From Cannabis sativa (lineage: Eukaryota > Streptophyta > Magnoliopsida > Rosales > Cannabaceae): a stretch of 64,000 bases of DNA. A program made the translations under genes and the position numbers. The notes below the pieces were generated by a model. It was not told where the DNA came from, did no database searches, and saw only the letters and a program-made list of their open reading frames with translations. This document shows positions 11,916-22,700 of the stretch, one piece after another; within the stretch, counting starts at the first letter, position 1; each line of letters begins with the position of its first letter. The stretch covers positions 38,329,280 through 38,393,279 of the forward strand of contig NC_083605.1 of the NCBI RefSeq assembly GCF_029168945.1, written 5' to 3'.

Positions 11916-13149
11916 TCCTGGGCAGCCAGCACCATATTGCGATTTTTGTGGTTTTTTCCCAAAAATCCAATTTTTTATGGGATTGTTTCCCAAAATTCGA
12001 TTTTTCCAATTTTAAATATTTATAATTATGGTAAGATTTAAAAATTTGTTAACTTATTTAATATTTATATATTATTTAATAATAAGCTTAGATATTTTGA
12101 TATTTAACATATTTTAAATTAAAAGATAACTTTGTCTTGTTATTTAAATATTATATTAAAGTTATCTTATAGGACAAATTAAATAATTAATAAATTTGAA
12201 ATTAACATAGATATTTTAATAGATACACTTACCATAATATTTTCAAATTCAAAATTTGTTATTTAGTGAAATATTTAATTATTTATAAATTATAAGTTTA
12301 AAAATGATATTTTTCTATATATATCATTTTTTTTCCTTATTGAAAATTTATAAATCATATCTTAAATATTTAAATAACTTAGATATTTTGTAGAAATTTG
12401 AATATTGCTTAATTCGAGATATTTTGACATATAATTATGGAAATTATTATTTATTTATTATTTTATTCCTAAAATAATAATTATCTAACCAAATTTATTT
12501 TAAAATTGGTTTATTTTATTAAATTATAAGATTTGAAAGTGATATTGAAGATTATTTCTTCCAAATCATTGATCTTATTTGATATTTAATTTAATTTGAT
12601 TCAAATAAACCTAGATATTTTAAAATTAGTTTCTTCATTTTGAGATTTTAAGGTTTGTTTTAACAACCCTAAATTATCAAAAATTTATTTGGTTAGTTTA
12701 AGAATAATAATTTAATTATATTAATATCTTATTTCACATCTGTTACATGGACAATGCTTGTTTAATTTTATATTGTTTATTTAAATTTTTTTACAAACCT
12801 ATTATTTATTTGATCTAAATTGCTATTATTAACTTGTTGACAGATCCAATGATCTGATTTTAATCATAGTCCAATTGTCAATAGATCCTATAAATAATTT
12901 TTAACAGGTAAATTAGGTACTTCTTTCATCTGTGTAAACCTAGTAACATGATAGGGCCCATCCAAATCATTTAACCTGTGTGAGCCTATATGTTTGCTAT
13001 TGGGCTTAGATGCATATAGGAAGCCCATTTAAGTTTTACTAAGTAAATGGACTAGGTTTCTGAAATAAAATTTGACATAAGTAATTTTATTTAGGCCCAA
13101 TTAGATTTGGACTTATTCAATGAATAACAATTATTTATTTAAAGGTTAA

Positions 13150-13260
13150 ATTCCTCTCTTTTGGGTCTTGTGTGAGAGTTGGGGGCCAATAGAAGTGGGT
13201 ACGACATACTCAACCCAGCTCCCCCTCACATGAACTACCCCAATTGTGATGGCCCATTTG
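13150..13260 (+). repeat. Conserved GC-rich island of the Angela-like internal region (internal region 1)
   Basis: It is shared with 44290-44402 on this strand and with 5034-5142 and 37748-37866 in reverse orientation. It contains GTGTGAG and CTCACAT as an imperfect inverted pair, and GGGTCTT with ATGGCCC. The AT-rich sequence on both sides is far less similar between copies. Confidence 0.5.
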
Positions 13261-14776
13261 TCTTATTTAAATAATTGTATTAAGTTAATTATATTAATCT
13301 AACCTAATTAAAATTGAATTAGCAACATAATTAACTTTTAAAATATATGAAATTTATTTTTCATTTTAATATTTTAAAGTTAATTTTAGAAAAACACTTA
13401 GTTAATGATATATATTCTAGATAGTTATTTCTAGTACTAATCATTTTCTAATATTTAATTAGGAAAATATCATTGATTGTGAAATTAATTGTTTAATAAT
13501 TAATTTTTGTACAATCTAAGTTTAGTATATTTTCCTAGTGTTATACTAGAATTAATAATTAAGTTTCCTCTATACTTAATTATTTATTTCTTGAATTTAC
13601 AACATTTAATTAAATTGAAAATTTTAATATCTAAGTTGATTTTCATCATGATACTTATTTTTTGATATTTTCATGTTATTTAATGAAAGTTAAAAATTAT
13701 CTTAAGTTTAGAATATTATTTCAGAATAACTTAAATCTGAATAATTTTCAAAATATATTTTATTTTATTTTATTAATCTTTTTCCCACAACTTCGAAATT
13801 GCATTTCTTTATTGCAGAAATTTTGAATTTTATTTGAAAAATAGATTAAAGTTGAAAATTATTTATTTTAATTTTAGACCAACTTAAATCAATGATTTAA
13901 TGATTAATTAAAATAAATGAACTAAAATATAGTATAATTAGAAATTGAATTAATTAGTCAATGAAAGTCTAGATAGTTATTATTTGTTTTGCTTGAAGTA
14001 TTTTTCTAGTGTATTTAATTAAATAGAAAATTAATATTTAAGTTGATTCTTGATCATGATACTTAAATATTTGAAATTTTTCTTTAATATTTAATTAAAT
14101 AGGAAAATTATATTTTTTGTTGTAAATTAATTTTATTAATTAATTTTGGGCCAACATAAAATTAGGACAATTTTTCCAGGATTTATTTTTATTTTATTTT
14201 AAAGCTTTTTTCGAAAGTACTATTCTTATATACTTCATTTTTTTTCGAAATGCAATATATATATTATAGAAAATTAAATTTGAGTTGTAAATTAATTTAA
14301 ATTAATTTTGAAACCACTTAAATTAAAAAAATTTCTAAATATTTATTGGAAATTATTACTAAGATGGAAATAATTGATGTTATTTTGATATCCATCTAAG
14401 TATAAATTATAAATATTAAATTAAAATTTATATTTAGAATTTTTCATTATAAATTGGAAATTTTAATTAAATAAATATATATTTAAAATAAATTGATTAA
14501 AATAAATATTAGAAGAAAATACAACTTTCTTTAAATAATGAGCTTTATTATTATTATGATATTCGATCTCCATTGTTGGTTTTACATAGTTCTTGTTTTA
14601 GTGAGTAATCCTCCCTATTGGAGGAACGTTCATTAGCAATTTAACGCCGTAGAATCTCGAAAGATAATATTATTTGTAAGTTTTTTATATAGTATTGATC
14701 ACCCTAATGGTGGCGACTGTATTTGACTTAGAAAAGTATGAAATAATGGTGGAAGATCATAAGATAGAATAGCCGT

Positions 14777-14910
14777 GACTCTCGCCTAAACGGGACAACG
14801 CTGGATTCCAATCTTGATCGAATAAAAGGTTGCTAGAATGTTTATCATTTTCGATGACCTGACAACTCTATTCAATGGATGGTATCACTTACTCTCGCCT
14901 AAACGGGACA
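14777..14910 (+). repeat. Paired CTCTCGCCTAAACGGGACA motifs
   Basis: Two copies start 113 bp apart (14777 and 14890). Equivalent pairs lie at 35723/35836 in copy B (reverse orientation) and 45926/46037 in internal region 2. A shortened third relative (TTTGACTCTCGAAGCATCG) follows near 15272. Confidence 0.7.
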
Positions 14911-17900
14911 CTGATATCAGTTTGTTGAAGACCTTGGAAATTATTAAGGATTGTATGTTTTAGTATTTTCACCTGTCATTCCTACTTGCTATATGTTTAA
15001 TAATTTCTTAATTGTGTATGAATTTATATTGAACAATGTTAGTTTCTGTTATTAAATTGTAGTTTAATTTCGAATCTTCATTGTTGGTCTAACTAGGTTT
15101 GTTGTTCTAATGGGATAAATCCCTAATGGATTGTCACCATTAGACAAACATAATAGTGTTATCTCGAAAGATAAATATTGTAAATGCAACATCTAGCTGT
15201 TCATCAATTGATGACACCTTAGACTAGTATTTACAATACGAAACAAGAAAATTGTATAAATAAGATTACTTTGACTCTCGAAGCATCGTTGGATTCTTAT
15301 TTAAAAAAAAATGAAATTATTCTAATTCCTCTTAGCTTATTCATTTCAAATTAGCTCTATAACATATCATTGGATGAATGGTTTATAAATCATTTCATGT
15401 CATTTTATATTTTCTCTTAAGATATTAAATGACGCATATGATTATATTCCCAAAATTCTACCCCAAAATGATATAAATCCTTAATCTTAGTAGTGGTGGT
15501 CCAAGAAAGAATTACTCATTATACAGTTACACTTTCACAAGTGTTTAATAACCATTTTCTTTCAATGGATTCAAACTGTATGACTTTAGTATTCTGTGAC
15601 CAGATTTCACTTGCACTATTCTAAGAACTCTTTTATGTAACTAAACCTAAGTCATCAAAAGATACAACCACATTTTTTTTAATCTATGGCATTTGTATCT
15701 TGTTCAAAGTGGTTTTGACAAGATCATTCTCTACAAAGAGTTAATATGCCTATATCCACTAAAAGTATAATCGTCTCATTTGCAGATGGATGTACATTCA
15801 AGGGTGGATATGAGTTTTTCGTTGTATTCTTAAAACGATCACTCTAGATTTTACCTTATGCAAAAGAAATTTGAAATGTTTGTCAAATTTCATGAATTTC
15901 TAGAAAATGGTGAAAAACTATTAAGGTAAGTGGTTAAAGATCTTGCGAACTGATAAGGGTGGAGAAATAGTTAGTAGATATGCAGTTCAAAGATCATTAA
16001 TTTGATTTTTGAACTATATCCAACTTACCTCCCTAGAAATTCGATTTGCATGTTGATGATTAGTTACTAGTTGTTGCCTAAATCCTTCTACGGTAATATA
16101 ATTTTAGAATGATGCAATGGTTGTATACTTAATGTAAATCATTACTAGATTCATGGATGACCTAATCGAAATCTTAAGAAAAGTTAGAACTTTGAACCAT
16201 GGTTTACATGTTTGTTAGCTATTCTAAGTGATTAGGGGTGGAACATCCCATAGTCAATAGATAAGAAAGTGTTTGTTTAAACAAATACTACTTTTCTAAG
16301 AAAATGACTAAGTTTGAAAATAAAGTAGCAAATAAAGGAGATAATTTTTTCTTGATTCCAAAAGTGTTCTATCATCTTATTCTAAATATGATGATCCCAC
16401 TACCTCTGTTGTCTTGACACAACCGAAGAGGTTAATACCATTTAGTTTTCTTAGACATAATTCACGGTACCTTGTCATAGTGGGAGGGTTTTTGGGTTTT
16501 GTGCCCTAAATAAAACCCATTTCAATATAATAAGATTTACTTATTAATAAAGATCAGAAATAACATTTTATGTTGCATCGGAAGGGACCGATATTGAACT
16601 TTGAATAGATATATTAAATTACCGTAATATCTATTCAATTCAATATTACCCGTTGATCCTAGATCAAATGATCTTAATCCTGATATGGTTAGGTTCGATC
16701 TCAAGAGTACTATACATGTTCTTTGATTTGTTAGTTAAGCCTACTTTTGGATCAGGGTGATACGTACATTTTGGGAACATGATAGTATAATTGAGTGGGA
16801 GCACTAACATAAATATGGAATCTATAACTTCTATAGGAATTTAGAAGTGAAACGATGATATCTTTCGAGCTTGCCTAAACAGAGATAAATGGTGGAGATT
16901 TCATTTCACTTCACTTAAATATCATTTATACGGATCTAAGTGTTTTAAGGATAAAATACATTGAAGGTGTAACGGTAACTTAGTGCCTATTCAATGTAGA
17001 TCATCTATTAGAGGGTCATTCATCAAATTAGGATTATAACAATGGATAACTAATGACGTATCTATATCGTGGAACATATAGAGCGTTCTATATGACTGAG
17101 AGTGCAATTCCAAGTTCTAAGTGTGGATTCAATAAGGAATTAATAAGTTAGGGAATTTACTTGGTAAATTCTGTTCGACTTATTGGAAGCTCGGAAATAT
17201 AGGCCCATGGTTGTAAGGACCGCTTAGTTTAATTTGGAAATTAGTAGTTAATCATGATTAATTATGAAATTAATTATAGCTATTTAAATAATTTATTATA
17301 CTGTTATTATTGAATTCAGTGATGCATTTTTATGTCATGTAGTAGTTTGCATAATTTTGCATTCCGGTGCCCGGTATTTTGGAACTCGGTGTTTGGCTCA
17401 GTAGAAATCACAACTTAGTATGTTAATAGTTTGGGACGGTTATTAGACATTGGGAACGTCAGGAATGGCCGGGAATTTAGAATTTCCCAAAAATACCCCT
17501 TTAGTGTTAATTATGTGGTTTAGGTGTGGAGGGGCAAAATGGTCTTTTTGCCCCAATGATATTTTGTCTTTAGTGATTTTATTAATTGAAAATAAATGCT
17601 ATTTTATTTGTTTATTTGGCTGAAATGAGTGATATATGCTATGTGGCTTTTATTTCTTTTTTCAAAAATCAACACTTAGAAAAATTAAAGAAAAATTTCA
17701 AAACAAAACTCTCTCAAGCTCTCTCTCTGTTTTCGGCCAAGGCTTGGAATTCTAGGGCTGGATTCTTCCTTTGATTTTCAAGATAGCTTCATCCTAAATT
17801 GTGATCTCTTGTTGTGGTATGTGATTTCTAGCTTTTTCTCCTTTGTTTCTTGGAAAAAAATGATGAAAATAATATGAGTTATGCATGGTGTTGCTGCTGT

Positions 17901-18267
17901 AATTGTTGTTGTTGTTTCCTTGTTCTAGTTGGATAGATTTTTATGTAAAAAGCTTGGGTTTTCAAAGAAAAATGGAGGTTTTGGTGGCTGTTGTGTTTGC
18001 ATGAGTTAGATTCTAGTTTCTGAAGTTGTTATTAGCTTGATTATGAGTTTGAAGCGTAGATTGAATGCATGTTAGGTGATTTTACTCAAGTTTGAGTTTA
18101 GAACTCAAAGCTTGAGCTTTAATGGTGATTTTTGCTATTGTGCTTTCTGGGTGGTTTTGAAGCTTTAGAAATGTTCTAGGGGATATATAGAACAGTTCTG
18201 GAAGGTTTCATTTGATTTGGAGTCGATTTGTGCAAGATATGAATTTTTGATGTTGCTGCCTGTGAGG

Positions 18268-18359
18268 AACCGGAATTCCGGTTGTGCATCCGGAATTCCG
18301 GATGGGGTTCTGAATTTTCCCAGAACCGGAAATCCGGTTGGGCAACCGGTCTGCCAGTT
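18268..18359. repeat. Array of ACCGG-N4-CCGGT inverted repeats in the 5' LTR
   Basis: Four 16-bp units begin at 18268, 18288, 18324 and 18344: AACCGGAATTCCGGTT, ATCCGGAATTCCGGAT, AACCGGAAATCCGGTT and AACCGGTCTGCCAGTT. The last two carry single changes relative to the 3' LTR array at 25586-25677. Confidence 0.8.
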
Positions 18360-18694
18360 GGGGAAAATTCTCAAACCCTAGATTTCCTCGATTTTATGTT
18401 TTAGGGGGTATTGCCATTCTTTTTATCGATAGGGAAACTTTTAGTTCCTACTTTAAGTCCCCGGGAAGTGATTTAGCGTGTCACTTATAGTGTTGTAATT
18501 TTTATGGTTTAGGAGCCTGTAATTCGCCGCGCAGTTAAAGTTCAAGTCAGGTTGACCGGCACACCTTAATTCGGAATCCAGGTAAGATTAGTATAACAGT
18601 ATGCATATGTAGATTACATGTTTAGCGTGCATGTAGGAAGCCTGTTAGATTACATTAGTTATGTATGTTGGCTTCGAACCATCCAACCCTGTCA

Positions 18695-19055
18695 CGTCGG
18701 TACAGGCTGGAGTATGACCAGCAGCCGGAGTATGACCGGTTCGACCGATCAGGCTAACACTTTGTTGGTGGTTCCTTACTATTGACGTATCCCGTCGGTA
18801 CAGGCTGCAGTATGACCAGCAGCCGGAGTATGACCGGTTCGACCGATCAGGTGGATATAGTAACACGTCGGTACAGGCTGGAGTATGACCAGCAGCCGGA
18901 GTATGACCGGGTTGACCGATCAGGCTGTTACGTGTCAATAGTACCGTCCCTATCAACGTTCAGAACTCAGTACCGTGTTGGTCACGGCAGTAGTGACTCA
19001 GTACCGTGTTGAACACGGCAGTAGTGGGACTCAGTATCGTGTTGGACATGGCAGT
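18695..19055. repeat. Minisatellite in the 5' LTR
   Basis: Three units of about 59 bp (18695-18753, 18793-18851, 18866-18924) share CGTCGGTACAGGCTG at their start and GACCGATCAGG at their end. Each unit itself contains GAGTATGACC twice. About three units of a second repeat, ACTCAGTACCGTGTTGG..CACGGCAGTAG, follow. Confidence 0.8.
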
Positions 19056-19501
19056 TAGGGTTATGATCAGGGGTATGGGCGTCTGATCATGACCGGGTTT
19101 TATGTATGAATATTTTTATGCTTTTCTTACTGAGTCTGTCGACTCACAGTTCTACGTTTATGTGTAGGTAAAGGCAAGGCTAGAGCTGATGGACCGTGAG
19201 CGAGCTTATAAGGGTTGTACATGTCAGGGCGGTTAGGCCTGGAGAGTACGATCCTCGGGACAGCGAGGCTGATTTTGTAACTAGTCGCTAGGCGACATTT
19301 ATTTTGTATAAACAGTTAAATTTTGTAAATGATTTTGTAATCGGGATCCCGAGTCTTTTTGTAATTATATTTTACAAGTTTAATTAAAAAGCAAAAATTT
19401 TAATTAATCACGTTTTCCATAAACCTCGTTGATTAGCAACGAGCTGCACAGCATGTTTAAAAATCACGTAATACGCCTATGTTAGTTACGGTGTTACAAT
19501 T

Positions 19502-19514
19502 TGGTATCAGAGCC
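19502..19514 (+). other. Primer-binding site of the gypsy chromovirus
   Basis: TGGTATCAGAGCC lies three bases after the LTR end and matches the 3' end of plant initiator tRNA-Met. Confidence 0.85.
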
Positions 19515-19746
19515 GCCAGGTTGTCTTCCGAAGATCGTCACGACATGTACAATCATCATCAGCAGTTAGCTCGTTTCACGGTTCAGTAAGCCTTTATTGC
19601 TTTAGTAGTTTATTTTATTCAGTTATGAAAAAAAGAAAAGCCTGTTAGGAAGCATGTTAGTAGCCTGATAGTAGAATAGGCGCATGTTTCGTTTTTAATT
19701 TCCAAATTAAGCGGCATTAGTAAGCTCTCCTTGAATACGACCTGAT

Positions 19747-22700
19747 ATGCCACCTATTGGTTTCGTAGGCGGATCTAATCAGTTTGACGCCAGGCAGACT
19801 ACCAGGAGTCAGGGCAACTCAGTGGGGTCGAATCAAGGTCAGGGAGCTCAGTTTCCCCCACCTGTTAGGGGCCGAGGTAGAGGTCCCCGAGGCAGGGCTC
19901 GTGGTCGGGGTGATGAGAACCCGCCACAGGCTGCCCAGGCTCCCCCAGCCGATCAGGGAGCCCAGAATTGGGAGGTTCGGTTTGCTGAGATGCAAGCCCG
20001 GATAGAAGAACAAGACCTCGAGATTCAGAGGTTGAGACAGCAGGGTGCTCCTGCAGTTCCAGTCCCCGTAGTTCCAGTTGCACCTGCCCCTGCTGCCCAG
20101 GCCGAGATAGTGGTGGCGGCCAATAGATTGGAACCTCTGTATGAACGGTTCTGGAAGCAAGCACCTCCAGTTTTCTTGGGAGGTCCAGACATGATGAATG
20201 CCGAACAGTGGTTGACGGTGATCACGAAGATCTTGAACTTCATGGGTGTCACCGGTAATGATAGAGTGGTGTGTGCCACTTTCCAGTTCCAGGAGGACGC
20301 TCTGGTCTTGTGGGACATGGTATCTCAGATTCATGACGTCACCACCATGACCTTGGAAAGGTTTCAGGAACTCTTCAATGCCAAGTATTACAATGAGGCG
20401 GTCAGAAGCGCCAAGAGGAAAGAGTTCGCTCACCTGACCCAGCGTGAGAATATGAGCGTCACCGAGTATACTACTCAGTTTGACCGGTTGGCGAGGTTAG
20501 CCTCGGGAATTGTGCCAACCGACTTCAGCAAGAAAGAGAAGTATCTGGACGGGTTAAATGCGAGGATCAAACACGATTTGATGATCACCACGGACGACAA
20601 CACCACCTATGCTCAGATGGTGGAGAAGGCACTGCGAGCTGAGGGCGCAGTTGGGTGTATGTCGGAGTCAGCTAGTACTCCGGCGAGTGGCGGGGTTCCT
20701 ACCCCTCCTGCATCAGGCTTTAGCAGGGGGAGTAGTGGTTCGGCCATTGATCAGAGGAAGAGAGCACCCACTGCTTCCGGTGGCTCGAGTCAGAACAAGA
20801 GGTTCCGGGGGAACCAGAACAGAGGGAGTCGTCCTGGTGGTACTGAGACCCGATTCTCCTATCCCAAGTGCCCTAGCTGCAAAAGGCACCATCGGGTTGA
20901 GTGCAAAGGTCAGGGCTGCTTTCACTATGGCATGCCCAGACACTTCAAGAGGGACTGTCCCCAGCTCCGATCAGAGGCACCGAGAGCTCCGGCGATACCC
21001 ACTCCAGCCAGGGTGTTCGCCATCACTCAGGCTGATGCAGATGCCAGCCCATCAGTTGTCACAGGTCAGCTTTCTGTTATTAACTCGCTTTACTCAGTGT
21101 TGTTTGATTCTGGGGCTAGACATTCTTATGTGGCGGCCAGAGTTTTTAGTAAATTGGATAGACCGTACGATAGATATGAATCAGGGTTTGGAACCCTATT
21201 ACCTGGCAGAGAGTTGGTTATCTCCAACAGATGGATTAGGTCTATGCCGATCAGGATAGATGGTAGGGAGTTAAGTGCTGATGTGATAGAGATGAATTTA
21301 GTAGAGTTCGATATTATTTTAGGAATGGATTTCCTACCTAAATATTCGGCGAGCATTGATTGTAAAAGGAAGATGGTGATCTTCCAACCGGAAAGTGAAG
21401 AACCATTTGTGTTTGTTGGTTCGGTTCAGGGATCCCAGATCCCGGTGATTTCGGCCATGTCAGCTAGAGATTTATTGCATGGCGGTTGTTTAGGGTTTCT
21501 GGCCGTGGTGGTGGACACCACTCGGCCAGATACCATTCGGCCAGAGGACATCAAAGTGGTTCGGGAATTTTTGGATGTTTTTCCCGAAGAACTTCCAGGG
21601 TTACCACCTCAGCGGGAGATTGACTTTGTGATAGACTTGGCACCAGGGGTGGAACCGGTTTCCAAAGCCCCGTATAGAATGGCTCCAGATTAACTTAAGG
21701 AATTAAAGATTCAGCTCCAAGGGTTGCTTGACATAGGATTTATTCGACCCAGTGTGTCACCCTAGGGAGCCCCAGTTTTATTCGTCAAGAAGAAGGATGG
21801 ATCTATGAGGATGTGCATCTACTATCGAGAATTGAACAAGCTGACGGTGAAGAATAAATATCCATTACCTAGGATCGATGATTTGTTCGATCAGCTTCAG
21901 GGGAAGACAGTCTTTTCTAAGATTGATCTCCGTTCGGGTTATCATCAGCTGAGAATCCGAGAGGAGGACATTCTGAAGACGGCTTTCCGCACTAGGTATG
22001 GACATTACGAATTTCTGGTTATGTCGTTCAGACTAACCAATGCTCCTGCAGCATTCATGGACTTGATGAATAGAGTATTCAAGGATTTTCTCGATATCTG
22101 TGTGATTGTGTTTATCGACGACATCCTCGTGTACTCTCAATCAGAAGAGGAGCATGAGTTACATCTTCAGATGGTACTGCAATGACTTCGAGAACATAAG
22201 CTTTATGCCAAGTTCAAGAAATGTGAGTTCTGGCTATCTCAAGTGTCCTTCCTAGGGCACATTGTGAGCAAAGATGGGATCAAGGTGGATCCCGGGAAGA
22301 TCGAATCCGTCAGGGATTGGCCAAGACCGAAGACAGTGACAGAGATCAGAAGCTTCTTGGGTTTAGCTGGGTACTACCGTAGGTTCGTGGAAGGGTTCTC
22401 AAAAATTTCAATGCCCCTAACCGAGCTTACAAAGAAGAATCAGCGATTTATTTGGTCAGACAAGTGCGAAGCTAGTTTTCAGGAGCTAAAACGGAGGTTG
22501 ATTACTGCTCCAGTGCTAGCTTTGCCTTCAGACAAGGAGAAGTTCGTAGTTTATTGTGACGCATCCAAACAGGGTTTGGGGTGTGTGTTGATGCAAGCCG
22601 ATCGGGTTATCGCTTATGCCTCCTGTCAGTTAAAGGATTATGAACAGCGATACCCGACCCATGATCTAGAGTTGGCCGCGGTGGTTTTTGCACTGAAGAT

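Larger units (their letters stand above)
11444..16491 (+). mobile_element. Internal region 1 of the Angela-like tandem, decayed, 3' end deleted
   Basis: The primer-binding site is TGGTATCAAAGCCATGG at 11446-11462 (one change from the usual form). A GC-rich leader follows (about 11710-12000), with a perfect 20-bp palindrome at 11896-11915. Then come AT-rich filler, a GC-rich island (13150-13260) and the paired CTCTCGCCTAAACGGGACA motifs (14779-14797 and again near 14890). A copia integrase trace (LRTDKGGE) is at 15943-15966, surrounded by stops. The region ends abruptly at about 16488: GGTACCTTGTC...GTGGGAGGGTTT, which in internal region 2 (47665) continues for 1.1 kb, is here joined to LTR2. 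About 1.2 kb carrying the reverse transcriptase traces and the polypurine tract is therefore missing. No gene is supported. Confidence 0.75.
17212..19498 (+). repeat. 5' LTR of the gypsy chromovirus (2287 bp)
   Basis: It starts TGTAAGGACC and ends GGTGTTACA. It contains an array of inverted repeats (18268-18359) and a minisatellite (18695-19055). It lacks a 58-bp segment that the 3' LTR has at 25183-25240, which accounts for the whole length difference between the two LTRs. Confidence 0.92.

Noticed and set aside
11710..12025. Overlapping open frames on both strands in the GC-rich leader
   Set aside because: Long frames in several phases are expected in a short GC-rich block. Internal region 2 does not conserve any of them.
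12985..13027. Interleaved pairs CCTATATG/CATATAGG and TGGGCTT/AAGCCCA as a pseudoknot
   Set aside because: The last connecting loop would be zero bases across an eight-base-pair stem, which is not sterically possible. At most the two hairpins are alternatives. Copies A and B lack the second pair.
18645..19012. Tandem repeats in the gypsy LTR as a possible CRISPR-like array
   Set aside because: Units are about 59 bp with irregular, short and similar spacers, and occur in both LTRs of a retrotransposon in plant DNA. This is a minisatellite.
19819..20433. Minus-strand frame of 204 codons opposite gag
   Set aside because: It is the shadow of the gag frame on the other strand. No start context or domain supports it.
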